64,000 bases of DNA from Thiomicrospira cyclica ALM1 (GTDB taxonomy: Bacteria > Pseudomonadota > Gammaproteobacteria > Thiomicrospirales > Thiomicrospiraceae): the NCBI RefSeq assembly GCF_000214825.1, contig NC_015581.1, positions 124,001 to 188,000 of the forward strand, in the 5' to 3' direction. Every line of letters begins with the position of its first letter. The first letter of the stretch is position 1. This document shows positions 31,430 through 40,788 of the stretch, one piece after another. Made by a program: the position numbers and the translations under genes. The notes below the pieces were generated by a model that made no database searches, was not told the DNA's origin, and saw nothing but the letters and a program-made list of their open reading frames with translations.

Positions 31430-31738
31430 ATGACTGAATATGAACAGCTGTATAGCCTATTGCAAGCTCAAGCAGATGTGGCGGGCTTAAATAATTCCGG
31501 AAACCCGGTGGTACGTTGTGAAATAAACTCGAATAAGACCTGTTCCCTGGTTTTAAGTGTTACTCGTGCCAAATTAACCTTTGTACTTGGGCGCATGGGT
31601 GAAGAGTATAAAATTGGTTATGCCTATTATCCTGGTGGGATGCGCGAACCGGAGTGGATTGATGATGTGGATGCGGATAACTTTACCGAAAAATTTGCTC
31701 GCCAATTAATTTGGACTAACTTTCAGTTACCCGCGTAA
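31430..31738 (+). CDS. hypothetical protein, 102 aa
   Basis: Not recognised. Small acidic soluble protein without signal or membrane segment. A central beta-rich part (VVRCEINSNKTCSLVLSV) precedes YKIGYAYYPGGMREPEWIDD, which looks like a compact domain. ATG with weak upstream ribosome-binding region (GAGATAA). 19 nt before the DUF302 gene, so probably cotranscribed. Confidence 0.7.
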   Translation: MTEYEQLYSLLQAQADVAGLNNSGNPVVRCEINSNKTCSLVLSVTRAKLTFVLGRMGEEYKIGYAYYPGGMREPEWIDDVDADNFTEKFARQLIWTNFQLPA

Positions 31739-31757
31739 TGCAGGTTAAGGAGTGATG

Positions 31758-32144
31758 ATGTATTGTGTAATGACGACCGAGAAAACCTTTGAGCAGGCCT
31801 GCGAAGCCTTAAGTATTACGGTAACCTCGATTCCATTTGGGGTGCTGCATATTCATGATCTAGGCGCGACCTTGCGTAGTAAGGGATTTGATTTTGCAGA
31901 AGAATGTCGCGTGTTTGAAGTCTGTGGTCCGGGTGATGCTTCACGTGTTTTAGCTGCCGATATGCGCTTGAATATGGCGCTGCCTTGTCGTATTTCGGTA
32001 TTTACCGAGCAGGGACAAGTAAAAATTGGCATGATTGAACCAGTGTATCTATTAAGTTGTTTAACCGATGATGCGGCTATACAAACGGTGGCCGCTGAGG
32101 TGCAAGCCAAGCTGACTCGCGCCATCGAGCAGGCCGCGCAGTAA
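31758..32144 (+). CDS. DUF302 family protein
   Basis: 128 aa with the DUF302 layout: N-terminal TTEKTFEQACEAL, then GVLHIHDLGATLRSKG, a central VFEVCGPGDASRVLAADMRLNMALPCR and C-terminal MIEPVYLL. Function of the family is unknown; members are small alpha/beta cytosolic or periplasmic proteins. Here there is no signal peptide. The ATG at 31758 is favoured because AAGGAG (31747-31752) sits 5 nt upstream; GTG 31752 and ATG 31755 are too close to it. Confidence 0.78.
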   Translation: MYCVMTTEKTFEQACEALSITVTSIPFGVLHIHDLGATLRSKGFDFAEECRVFEVCGPGDASRVLAADMRLNMALPCRISVFTEQGQVKIGMIEPVYLLSCLTDDAAIQTVAAEVQAKLTRAIEQAAQ

Positions 32145-32187
32145 TCTCGTCACGGGTTTTCCTTTCACGGTGTTATCTTTTTTGGTT

Positions 32188-32228
32188 GTATAGCACCAGT
32201 ATCACTTTTTGTCGGCAATGCCTATAAT
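32188..32228 (+). promoter_or_regulatory. putative light-responsive promoter of the photolyase-like gene
   Basis: TATAAT at 32223-32228 with only a poor -35 position (TATCAC, 32200-32205). That position is overlapped by two GTAT units exactly 11 bp apart (32188-32191 and 32199-32202). The same 11-bp periodicity and core (TGTATA) occur in the divergent promoter at 59.77 kb. A weak -35 covered by such repeats fits a regulated promoter; the link to LitR is inference. Confidence 0.4.
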
Positions 32229-32257
32229 TTAGTTTTGATAAACTTCTGAGCTAGATT

Positions 32258-33841
32258 ATGGATAGTCCGGCTAATCAAAGCAAGCCCAGTGTGCAACTCG
32301 TATGGTTTAAGCGCGATTTGCGTATTCATGATCATACACCGCTGCATTTTGCCGCCCAACAGGCCCAACACACCCAACAGGGTGCGGTATTGCCCGTCTA
32401 CGTTTTTGAACCCGAGCTTTGGCAACAACCAGATGCCAGTCTGCGGCAATGGCGGTTTGTCGCCGATTGTTTAGTGGATTTAGATGCCGATTTGCGCTCG
32501 CTCGGGCAAGGCTTGATGTTTGCCATAGGCGAGGTTGAAACAGTTTTCAGTCAGTTGCGCCAGCAGTATCACATTAGTGCGGTTTGGTCGCATCAAGAAA
32601 CCGGAAATGGGTGGACTTTTCAACGGGATCGACGGCTTAAACACTGGTTAAATGAACAGCAGATTGCTTGGTATGAGCTTGCCCAGCATCCGATTAAACG
32701 CGGCCCTACGCAACGAGATCATTGGCAGGGTCAAGCCGAGCAGTTTTTTCAGCAACCTTTACTGACGGCGCCTTCATCCTTATCAGGCCTGGTGAGGACG
32801 CCCAGCCTCAGTGGTTCATGGCTTGCCGAGCAAGTTGCGGGTTATTTACCTGCGCCGATTGTGGCCAATGAGCAAAGCCAGCCGGGCGGGCGTCGGCGCG
32901 GTGAGCAGCGCCTAGCCGATTTTTTGCAATGCCATCTAACGCGTTATTTGTACGACATTGCCAAGCCCTTGGCATCGCGTCAATCCAGTTCGCGCTTAAG
33001 CCCCCATTTAGCTTGGGGCAGTTTATCGATTCGTGAGGTACTGCAGGCCGCTTATGCCACTCGTGCGGCGGGCGAGAAAAATTCTCGAGCATTGGGTGCC
33101 TTTGTATCGCGGCTGCACTGGCAAAGCCATTTTATGCAAAAACTGGAAACTGAGCCGGAGCTCGAGTTTTGTTGTTTGCAAGCGGAAACCGAGTTGTTAC
33201 GTAGCCGAGGCACTCATCCTGAGCGTTTGCAGGCCTGGTATCAGGGACAAACCGGCGTGCCATTGGTGGATGCTTGTATGCGCTGTTTGCTTCATACCGG
33301 CTGGCTGCCGTTTCGGATGCGAGCAATGGTGATGAGTTTTGCCAGTTATCAGTTGTGGTTGGATTGGCGCGACACGGCACCTTTACTGGCGGGGCTATTT
33401 ACCGACTATGAGCCGGGGATTCATTATTCGCAGGTGCAAATGCAATCGGGCACCACGGGAATTAATGCAATGCGTGTTTATAACCCGGTTAAACAGTCGC
33501 AAGACCATGATCCAGATGGGCGTTTTATTAAGCAGTGGTGCCCTGAGTTGGCTGAGTTAGATGCGGCGTTTATTCACGCGCCCTGGGATGCCGCGCCGGA
33601 ATGGTTGGCACAAGCAGGCCTGGTATTAGGGCAAAATTATCCTTGGCCAATTGTTGATTTGACTCAGGCGGCGCGCGATGCGAAGCAACAACTGGCGAGC
33701 TTGCGCAAGCAGCCGACGGCCAAGGCACAAGCGCAACAGGTTTTTCAAAAGCATGGTAGCCGCTTGCGTTCAGCCAGTCGGCGTCGGTCTAAAAAAACCA
33801 CCAGTATCGGCTCAGATCATCCACAATTGAGTTTGTTTTAA
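32258..33841 (+). CDS. divergent photolyase/cryptochrome-family flavoprotein with C-terminal beta-clamp motif
   Basis: 527 aa. Photolyase N-terminal domain start [15 protein letters not shown] and C-terminal FAD-binding helical domain ending with [18 protein letters not shown]. The segment corresponding to the FAD/Trp region of class I enzymes (NNGGWQW) reads HYSQVQM here, so the proximal tryptophan and the flavin-facing asparagine seem replaced (my hand alignment). It is therefore not an ordinary CPD photolyase. After a basic low-complexity tail the protein ends exactly in QLSLF (523-527), the consensus for binding the beta sliding clamp. The stop is directly followed by the DUF2256 ATG. Confidence 0.85.
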   Translation: MDSPANQSKPSVQLVWFKRDLRIHDHTPLHFAAQQAQHTQQGAVLPVYVFEPELWQQPDASLRQWRFVADCLVDLDADLRSLGQGLMFAIGEVETVFSQLRQQYHISAVWSHQETGNGWTFQRDRRLKHWLNEQQIAWYELAQHPIKRGPTQRDHWQGQAEQFFQQPLLTAPSSLSGLVRTPSLSGSWLAEQVAGYLPAPIVANEQSQPGGRRRGEQRLADFLQCHLTRYLYDIAKPLASRQSSSRLSPHLAWGSLSIREVLQAAYATRAAGEKNSRALGAFVSRLHWQSHFMQKLETEPELEFCCLQAETELLRSRGTHPERLQAWYQGQTGVPLVDACMRCLLHTGWLPFRMRAMVMSFASYQLWLDWRDTAPLLAGLFTDYEPGIHYSQVQMQSGTTGINAMRVYNPVKQSQDHDPDGRFIKQWCPELAELDAAFIHAPWDAAPEWLAQAGLVLGQNYPWPIVDLTQAARDAKQQLASLRKQPTAKAQAQQVFQKHGSRLRSASRRRSKKTTSIGSDHPQLSLF

Positions 33842-34000
33842 ATGAAAATGCGAAAAAAGTCGGAATTGCCAAGCAAAATCTGTCCGGTGTGTTTGCGTCC
33901 GTTTGTGTGGCGAAAAAAGTGGGCGAAGGACTGGGAGAGTGTCATTTATTGTTCAGAGCGTTGTCGGCGGTCTGCAAAACATGGGAAACAAAATGATTAG
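33842..34000 (+). CDS. DUF2256 small zinc-ribbon-like protein
   Basis: 52-aa gene starting at the base after the preceding stop. Sequence features: lysine-rich N-terminus, [15 protein letters not shown], then [10 protein letters not shown]; cysteines C14, C17, C37 and C41 make a CxxC...CxxxC site, and the tryptophans between them match DUF2256. This family is commonly found beside photolyase-related genes, as here. Function unknown; the four cysteines suggest zinc binding. Its end overlaps the start of the Fe-S photolyase gene by 8 nt in another frame. Confidence 0.9.
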   Translation: MKMRKKSELPSKICPVCLRPFVWRKKWAKDWESVIYCSERCRRSAKHGKQND

Positions 34001-35534
34001 AAAATTGGTGGTGGTATTAGGTGATCAGTTAAACCAGGATTCGTTGGTTTGGCAGGATTTTGATGCAAAGCAGGATGCGGTGTGGATGGCCGAACTGCCC
34101 GAGGAATCGACTCATGTTAAATCGCATAAACAACGCACAGTCTTGTTTTTAAGCGCGATGCGCCACTTTGCCGAGCAGCTGCGTCAGCATGCCTGGTCGT
34201 TGCATTATCTTGAGCTGGGCAGTCATGATTTTGTCAGTTTTGAACTGGCTTTGAAGGACTTTTTATCTCGTCATCCGGTTGGCTCAGTTGAGTTGGTGCT
34301 ACCGGGTGATTATCGCGTGTTGCAGCAGATTAAATTGGCCTGTCAGCAAACAGCAACCCCATTGAATGTTTTGCCTGATGTGCATTTTATTGCCGAACCC
34401 GGTGAATTTAAGACCTGGCTGGCGGGGCGAAAAAAACCGACCATGGAATATTGGTATCGGCATTTGCGCCAGCGCACAGGGGTTTTAATGGACCTCACAA
34501 CAGGCGGTAAAAAACCGCTCGGCGGCAAGTGGAATTATGATGCCGATAATCGGCAAAGTTTTGGTAAAGCGGGTCCACAAGCCGTGCCGGAACCTGTGCG
34601 ATTTGCGCCTGATCAAATTACCCAGGAGGTGATGGCGCAGGTGCAAACCCAGTTTACCAATCACCCCGGCCAACTGGATGAGTTTGGTTGGCCGGTGACT
34701 CGTGCGCAAGCGTTACAGGCATTAGACGACTTTATCGCTAACCGACTCACCAAGTTTGGCGATTATCAGGATGCCATGTGGTCGAACCAGGCCTGGTTGT
34801 ATCATTCGTTATTATCTGTGGCGCTTAATCTCAAGCTGCTTAATCCGCGTGAAGTGATTGCCGCCGCCGAGCAAGCATATCAACAAGGGCGTGCGCCCCT
34901 GAATGCGGTAGAGGGCTTTATTCGGCAGATTTTAGGCTGGCGCGAATATGTGCGCGGCTTGTACTGGTCCTATATGCCGGATTGGTTACATATGAATGCC
35001 TTGGATGCCCAGCAGGACTTACCGGGTTTTTATTGGACAGGCGACACCGAAATGGCTTGTTTAAAAGATTCAATCGGTCAGGTGCTGGAGCATGGCTATG
35101 GTCACCATATTCAGCGCCTGATGGTGACAGGATTGTTTGCCCTGCTGTGGCAAGCGAAACCTGAGCAGGTGCATCACTGGTATTTAGCCATGTACGTCGA
35201 TGCGGTGGAATGGGTGGAATTGCCCAATGTGTTGGGCATGAGCCAGTTTGCCGATGGCGGTTTAATGGCCAGTAAGCCCTACATTGCCAGTGGACAATAC
35301 ATCAATAAAATGTCGGGTTATTGCCAACACTGCCCCTATAGCCCCAAAGAAGCAACTGGTCAGCAGGCCTGCCCCTTTACCACCCTCTACTGGGGTTTTA
35401 TTGAGCGGCATCAAGAGCAGTTTCGTGGTCATCCTCGTTTGGGTATGCAGGTGCGGCACCTAGATGCGATGAGTGACGAAAAACGCCAGCTGATTCAGCA
35501 AAAAATCCGGCAGTTGCGCGATATCACGGCTTAA
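33993..35534 (+). CDS. Fe-S cluster bacterial cryptochrome/(6-4) photolyase (DPRP/PhrB family)
   Basis: 513 aa. Begins [16 protein letters not shown], the start of the deoxyribodipyrimidine-photolyase-related family, and contains [13 protein letters not shown], the [11 protein letters not shown] motif and [22 protein letters not shown]. Cysteines at 356, 444, 447 and 460 have exactly the spacing of the four [4Fe-4S] ligands of Agrobacterium PhrB (350, 438, 441, 454 as I recall them). That protein repairs (6-4) photoproducts using FAD and a lumazine antenna. Start ATG 33993 is chosen because homology begins there and GGGAA lies just upstream; longer starts run through DUF2256. Operon with the two preceding genes. 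Confidence 0.93.
   Translation: MIRKLVVVLGDQLNQDSLVWQDFDAKQDAVWMAELPEESTHVKSHKQRTVLFLSAMRHFAEQLRQHAWSLHYLELGSHDFVSFELALKDFLSRHPVGSVELVLPGDYRVLQQIKLACQQTATPLNVLPDVHFIAEPGEFKTWLAGRKKPTMEYWYRHLRQRTGVLMDLTTGGKKPLGGKWNYDADNRQSFGKAGPQAVPEPVRFAPDQITQEVMAQVQTQFTNHPGQLDEFGWPVTRAQALQALDDFIANRLTKFGDYQDAMWSNQAWLYHSLLSVALNLKLLNPREVIAAAEQAYQQGRAPLNAVEGFIRQILGWREYVRGLYWSYMPDWLHMNALDAQQDLPGFYWTGDTEMACLKDSIGQVLEHGYGHHIQRLMVTGLFALLWQAKPEQVHHWYLAMYVDAVEWVELPNVLGMSQFADGGLMASKPYIASGQYINKMSGYCQHCPYSPKEATGQQACPFTTLYWGFIERHQEQFRGHPRLGMQVRHLDAMSDEKRQLIQQKIRQLRDITA
34785..34798. repeat. AACCAGGCCTGGTT iterated palindrome
   Basis: 14-bp perfect palindrome inside the Fe-S photolyase gene, read as Asn-Gln-Ala-Trp. Confidence 0.85.
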
Positions 35535-35625
35535 ACCTTCAATAACTCGTTTGCCATGTACCCGGAAGCAATAAGAGGCTGATTACATAGGGTTGGATAT
35601 GCATGGCGTGTCCTCGTAGATTGTT

Positions 35626-35634
35626 TGGTATAAT
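35626..35634 (+). promoter_or_regulatory. promoter of the yajR-like gene, extended -10
   Basis: TGG followed by TATAAT (35629-35634), an extended -10, 79 bp before the chosen start. No clear -35. Confidence 0.5.
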
Positions 35635-35712
35635 CAACGGCATTATTTTTAACATTACAGTTTTGGCTTAAGCATGTTTTTCATGGTTAGGTTGATGACA
35701 AAAAGGGTCGAT

Positions 35713-37104
35713 ATGTCAGATGCCTTATCGCGGCGCATGAATCCACTAGAACGTCGCGCAACGTTTTCAATTGCCAGTATTTTTTCAACCAGAATGCTCG
35801 GCTTGTTTATGATTTTTCCGGTCTTTGCCTTGTTTGCAGAGCAAGAATTTTCCAATGTTACCGGGATTCAAATTGGTTTAGCGATTGGTGCTTATGGTTT
35901 AACGCAAGCCTTGTTACAAATTCCGTATGGGATGTTGTCGGATCGTTTTGGACGCAAGCCACTAATTCAATTGGGTTTGATCATTTTTTTGATCGGCTCG
36001 ATTGTTTGTGCGCTCGCCGAGTCGATTGAAATGATGATTTTAGGGCGCGCGATTCAGGGTGCGGGTGCGGTGGCAGCGGTGTTAACGGCGAGTGTGTCTG
36101 ACCTTGTGCGTGAGCCCTATCGTTTGAGAGCTATGTCTATTGTGGGTATTACTATCGGATTATCCTTTACGCTGTCGCTCGTGCTGGGACCTTTGTTAGC
36201 TGAGTTTATTGGTGTGCGCGGTATTTTTTGGGTCATTGCGGCTTTGGCGCTTTTGGCGATGCTATTGGTGTGGGTTGCTTTGCCACCTATAACCGAACAA
36301 CGGTTTCAACGTGAGGCAGAAGCGGTGCCGAGTCAGTTGCTACAAGTGGTTAAAAATACCCAGTTGTTAAGATTGGATGTTGGCGTGTTTATTTTGCATG
36401 CTATCTTAACGGCAATGTTTGTGGCGATTCCATTCATTTTGAGAGATGAGGGTGGTATGGATTCTATGAGTCATTGGGAAATTTATCTGCCAGTGATGTT
36501 ATTGTCCTTCGTGCTGATGGTGCCCTTAATTATTCAAGCCGAGTCCCGAGGCCGAATGAAGATGATCTTTGTTGGCGCGATTGCTATGATTGCCTTAACC
36601 CAATTAGGTTTTGCAGTTTATCAACAAAGCTTGTTTTTGTTGTTTGTTTTGTTATTATTATTCTTTACGGCATTTAACGTACTTGAGGCGTCTTTGCCAT
36701 CCCTGGTAGTTAAGCTTTCGCCAGCGGATAAAAAAGGGACAGCCAGTGGCGTTTATTCCAGTAGCCAATTTATGGGCGCTGCGATTGGGGGTGCGGTCGG
36801 TGGCTTTTTCTTCCAGTTTTATGGTTATAATGGCTTATTCTTATTTACGATGTCACTGGCGATTATTTGGGTCGCTTTGGCAGCAACCATGCAAAAACCC
36901 ATGCCTTGGAGTATTGCATCGGTGTCTGTTGGGCCGGTATTAACCAGTGAAGTACCGTCGTTGGAACAAAAATTATGTGCTTATGATGGTGTGTTTGAAG
37001 CCGTCGTAATCCCAGACGAACAACAAGCCTATTTCAAGATTGATCGAAAAGTGGTCGATGAAACAGCGCTGTTAGACTATTTTAAGCAAGCAAGAGAAAA
37101 GTGA
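35713..37104 (+). CDS. MFS transporter, YajR-like
   Basis: Inner-membrane major facilitator, 463 aa, twelve membrane segments. The A-loop motif GMLSDRFGRKPLIQLG lies between TM2 and TM3. After TM12 a soluble tail of about 65 aa (SLEQKLCAYDGVFEAVVIPDEQQAYFKID) resembles the C-terminal ferredoxin-like domain of E. coli YajR. Substrate unknown. ATG 35713 has AAGGG 5 nt upstream; two earlier in-frame ATGs lack this. Followed by ssb after 7 nt, a pairing often seen beside uvrA in gammaproteobacteria. Confidence 0.88.
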   Translation: MSDALSRRMNPLERRATFSIASIFSTRMLGLFMIFPVFALFAEQEFSNVTGIQIGLAIGAYGLTQALLQIPYGMLSDRFGRKPLIQLGLIIFLIGSIVCALAESIEMMILGRAIQGAGAVAAVLTASVSDLVREPYRLRAMSIVGITIGLSFTLSLVLGPLLAEFIGVRGIFWVIAALALLAMLLVWVALPPITEQRFQREAEAVPSQLLQVVKNTQLLRLDVGVFILHAILTAMFVAIPFILRDEGGMDSMSHWEIYLPVMLLSFVLMVPLIIQAESRGRMKMIFVGAIAMIALTQLGFAVYQQSLFLLFVLLLLFFTAFNVLEASLPSLVVKLSPADKKGTASGVYSSSQFMGAAIGGAVGGFFFQFYGYNGLFLFTMSLAIIWVALAATMQKPMPWSIASVSVGPVLTSEVPSLEQKLCAYDGVFEAVVIPDEQQAYFKIDRKVVDETALLDYFKQAREK

Positions 37105-37111
37105 GTAAGCG

Positions 37112-37690
37112 ATGCGTGGAGTGAACAAAGTTATTTTAGTAGGCACCCTGGGTCGTGACCCTGAGGTTCGATTTGCCGCCAATGGTAATGCGATTGCGAA
37201 TTTAAGTGTCGCAACCAGTGAGCAATGGAATGATCGTGCAACAGGCGAACGTCAAGAACGAACGGAATGGCATCGCGTAGTTATTTTTGGCAAACTGGCT
37301 GAAATAGCGCAACAATATCTAACAAAAGGTTCGCAGGTTTACTTTGAGGGTAAATTGCAAACTCGTAAATGGCAGGATCAAGCGACAGGCCAAGATAAGT
37401 ACTCTACTGAAATTGTTATTGATCAGGGTGGTGGCGTGATGCAAATGCTTGGCGGTGGTAATCGTCAAGGCGGTCAGTCAGCGGGTGGCATGGGCTCTAT
37501 GGGCGGTGATGCTTATGACCAGTCCAATTATGGTGCTGCGCCGGCACGTCCTGCCGCTGCTTCGGGTGGATATGCACAGCCCCCGGTGCAAGGCGGTGGA
37601 GCGCCACGCTCAGCGGCTAAGCAGCCAGCAGCTCAACAGCGTCCAGCCTATCAACCGAATGACTTTGATGATGACGATGTCCCATTCTAG
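37112..37690 (+). CDS. ssb: single-stranded DNA-binding protein
   Basis: 192 aa. N-terminal OB fold ([39 protein letters not shown]) to about residue 110, a Gly/Gln/Pro-rich disordered linker, and the acidic protein-interaction tip ending DDDVPF. Binds ssDNA as a tetramer and recruits repair factors. Convergent with ispB. Confidence 0.97.
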   Translation: MRGVNKVILVGTLGRDPEVRFAANGNAIANLSVATSEQWNDRATGERQERTEWHRVVIFGKLAEIAQQYLTKGSQVYFEGKLQTRKWQDQATGQDKYSTEIVIDQGGGVMQMLGGGNRQGGQSAGGMGSMGGDAYDQSNYGAAPARPAAASGGYAQPPVQGGGAPRSAAKQPAAQQRPAYQPNDFDDDDVPF

Positions 37691-37702
37691 GTTTTACATG
37701 CT

Positions 37703-37733
37703 GATCGTCACGTTAAATTAGTGATTACGATTC
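37703..37733. other. imperfect hairpin between convergent ssb and ispB
   Basis: ATCGTCAC and GTGATTACGAT pair with a small bulge around an AT-rich loop, overlapping the ispB stop. Could act as a weak two-way terminator; no long U-run on either side. Confidence 0.3.
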
Positions 37734-38683
37734 ACAGCAAGGTCAGCTAAAGCACTCATCGCTTGTTGGTATGGCGAGCGAGGTAGAGCTGCAGCAGCGG
37801 CTTGTGCAAGCTTGGCTTGCTGTTGAGCTATGGTTATTGTGTAGCCAATCGCGCCGGTACTCTGAATAATCGCAGTAACCTGGCTGATTTTAGAAATATC
37901 CCCCGCTTCAATAGCGTCCTTGATTGTGGCGGCATCGGTTTTGCTGGCTTGTTGCATCGCATAAATGAGTGGTAGGGTAGGCTTGCCTTCAGCCAAATCA
38001 TCCCCTAAGCTTTTACCTAGAGCCGCCGCATCTCCAGTGTAGTCTAAAACATCATCAATCAGCTGAAATGCGGCACCTAAGTGACGACCATAGGCAGCGA
38101 GAGCTTCATCCCAATGTGTTTTTTGTGTCAGTGCAGAACCCATTAGGGCGGCGGCTTCAAACAGTTTGGCTGTTTTGCGTTCAATAACGTCCATATAGCG
38201 ATGTTCATCTGTTTCTGCGTCATGGCAGTTGAGTAATTGCAGCACTTCACCTTCAGCAATAACATTGGTGGATTCCGACATAATCTGCATTATTGACATA
38301 AGGCCAGGTTTAACCATCATTTCAAAGGCGCGTGAATAAAGAAAGTCTCCAACCAAAACACTCGCGGCATTCCCCCATACCTCATTAGCTGTTTTGTTGC
38401 CACGACGGGTATTGGACTCATCAACCACGTCATCATGAAGTAAGGTTGATGTGTGAATAAATTCAATGACAGCGGCCATAGTCAGATGATGTGTACCTTG
38501 GTAACCACAGGCGCGGGCACTGAGCAGCACGATCAAAGGGCGTAAGCGCTTACCACCGTTGTTAATAATGTAATGACCGATTTGATTAATCAGCACTACA
38601 TCAGAAGCCAGGCGCTCTAATATGAGCTTGTCAGTGGCGCGAAGGTCGTCGGCCATAAGGTCTTTGATGTCAGCAAGCGTCAT
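37718..38683 (-). CDS. ispB: octaprenyl diphosphate synthase
   Basis: Trans-prenyltransferase making the ubiquinone side chain from FPP and IPP, 321 aa (E. coli 323). First aspartate-rich motif LLHDDVVDES and second LIDDVLDYTG are intact; GGKRLRPLIVLL near the N-terminus binds IPP. The ATG at 38683 is preferred to TTG 38689 because AAGG lies 9 nt upstream. Divergent from rplU, the usual arrangement in gammaproteobacteria. Chain length cannot be told from sequence alone. Confidence 0.93.
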   Translation of the reverse strand: MTLADIKDLMADDLRATDKLILERLASDVVLINQIGHYIINNGGKRLRPLIVLLSARACGYQGTHHLTMAAVIEFIHTSTLLHDDVVDESNTRRGNKTANEVWGNAASVLVGDFLYSRAFEMMVKPGLMSIMQIMSESTNVIAEGEVLQLLNCHDAETDEHRYMDVIERKTAKLFEAAALMGSALTQKTHWDEALAAYGRHLGAAFQLIDDVLDYTGDAAALGKSLGDDLAEGKPTLPLIYAMQQASKTDAATIKDAIEAGDISKISQVTAIIQSTGAIGYTITIAQQQAKLAQAAAAALPRSPYQQAMSALADLAVNRNH

Positions 38684-38855
38684 GCGCAATTACCTTGGTT
38701 AAGAATGACTTAAATGGTTTGCAAGTTTATTACGAAACGTGCTTTTTTTAAAGTTTTTGAGCGGGTAATATTGGGTAAATTAAGTCGTTTCTAGCGTATT
38801 TGTTAGCTTCACGAGGGTGGCGCGCAAAAATTACGTTAGATAGTTGGAAATTATT
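38684..38855. other. ispB-rplU intergenic region, left part
   Basis: No gene seen. AT-rich; must contain the ispB promoter on the minus strand, but I find only a poor TTGCAA-17-TAACCA candidate. Confidence 0.35.
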
Positions 38856-38884
38856 TTGACCTAGTGGATAAAAATCTATATAAT
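38856..38884 (+). promoter_or_regulatory. rplU-rpmA promoter
   Basis: TTGACC at 38856-38861, a 17-nt spacer and a perfect TATAAT at 38879-38884, followed by a GC-rich discriminator CCCGCC. A strong sigma-70 promoter giving a leader of about 90 nt. Confidence 0.85.
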
Positions 38885-38913
38885 CCCGCCTTTACTATTA
38901 TGCCGGACGGTCT

Positions 38914-38929
38914 TGCGCAGGGTCGCGCA
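38914..38929 (+). promoter_or_regulatory. leader hairpin of rplU
   Basis: TGCGC, loop AGGGTC, GCGCA: a short GC-rich stem about 50 nt before the rplU start. It may be part of a regulatory leader; no U-run follows. Confidence 0.35.
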
Positions 38930-38978
38930 CGAATGCTTCCGCATCTTAGCAGAATTTTCAATCCGGGAGATGTTACAA

Positions 38979-39293
38979 ATGTATGCCGTAATTAAAACCG
39001 GTGGTAAGCAGTATCGAGTTCGTCAAGGTCAAACACTTCGCGTTGAGTCTTTAAATCTTAATGAGGGTGATAACGTTGAATTTGACCAGGTCTTGATGGT
39101 CGGTGAAGGTGAGTCTGTTACATTAGGCACGCCAGTTGTTGAAGGTGCTAAAGTTGCTGCAACTGTTCTTGGTAACGGTCGTGGTAAAAAAGTAACAATC
39201 ATCAAATTCCGCCGTCGCAAGAACAAGTCTCGCTCGAAGCAAGGCCATCGTCAAAACTTTACTGAAGTTGAAATCACTGGTATTTCAGCCTAA
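38979..39293 (+). CDS. rplU: 50S ribosomal protein L21
   Basis: 104 aa (E. coli 103), beginning [22 protein letters not shown] is the ribosome-binding site. The frame is open to 38913 upstream but that part is leader. The [17 protein letters not shown] stretch is typical. Confidence 0.98.
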   Translation: MYAVIKTGGKQYRVRQGQTLRVESLNLNEGDNVEFDQVLMVGEGESVTLGTPVVEGAKVAATVLGNGRGKKVTIIKFRRRKNKSRSKQGHRQNFTEVEITGISA

Positions 39294-39357
39294 GTTGTAA
39301 ATTATTTTTCTGATACTATTGCGTTAGTGATAGTTAAGTTAACAAGAGGGTTCAACC

Positions 39358-39621
39358 ATGGCACATAAGAAGGCCGCAGGTAGTACGCGTAACGGTCGCG
39401 ACTCTAATGCCAAACGCTTAGGCGTTAAGCGTTTCGGTGGCGAAACAGTTACAGCGGGAAGCATTATTGTGCGCCAACGTGGCACTAAATTCCACGCCGG
39501 TGTGAACGTAGGTCGTGGCAAGGATGATACCTTGTATGCAAAAGCTGAAGGTCAAGTTGCTTTTGTAAGCAAAGGTAAGCCGGTACGTACTTACGTTGAA
39601 ATTATTGAGCAGACTGCTTAA
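39358..39621 (+). CDS. rpmA: 50S ribosomal protein L27
   Basis: 87 aa (E. coli 85). [16 protein letters not shown] places the N-terminus that reaches the peptidyl-transferase centre directly after Met, so no leader cleavage as in Firmicutes is needed. Follows rplU by 64 nt. Confidence 0.98.
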   Translation: MAHKKAAGSTRNGRDSNAKRLGVKRFGGETVTAGSIIVRQRGTKFHAGVNVGRGKDDTLYAKAEGQVAFVSKGKPVRTYVEIIEQTA

Positions 39622-39649
39622 TTAGCAAAGTTTACGCTGTGCTAAAATG

Positions 39650-39684
39650 ACGCCTCGTACTTTTAAAGTGCGGGGCGTTTTTTA
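39650..39684 (+). terminator. terminator after rpmA
   Basis: ACGCCTCGTACTTT and AAAGTGCGGGGCGT pair over about 14 bp with two G-U pairs, followed by TTTTTTATT. A strong intrinsic terminator separating rpmA from obgE. Confidence 0.88.
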
Positions 39685-39704
39685 TTGGATTTAATGATGA
39701 ATAA

Positions 39705-40787
<1,083 letters not shown>

Positions 40788-40788
40788 G

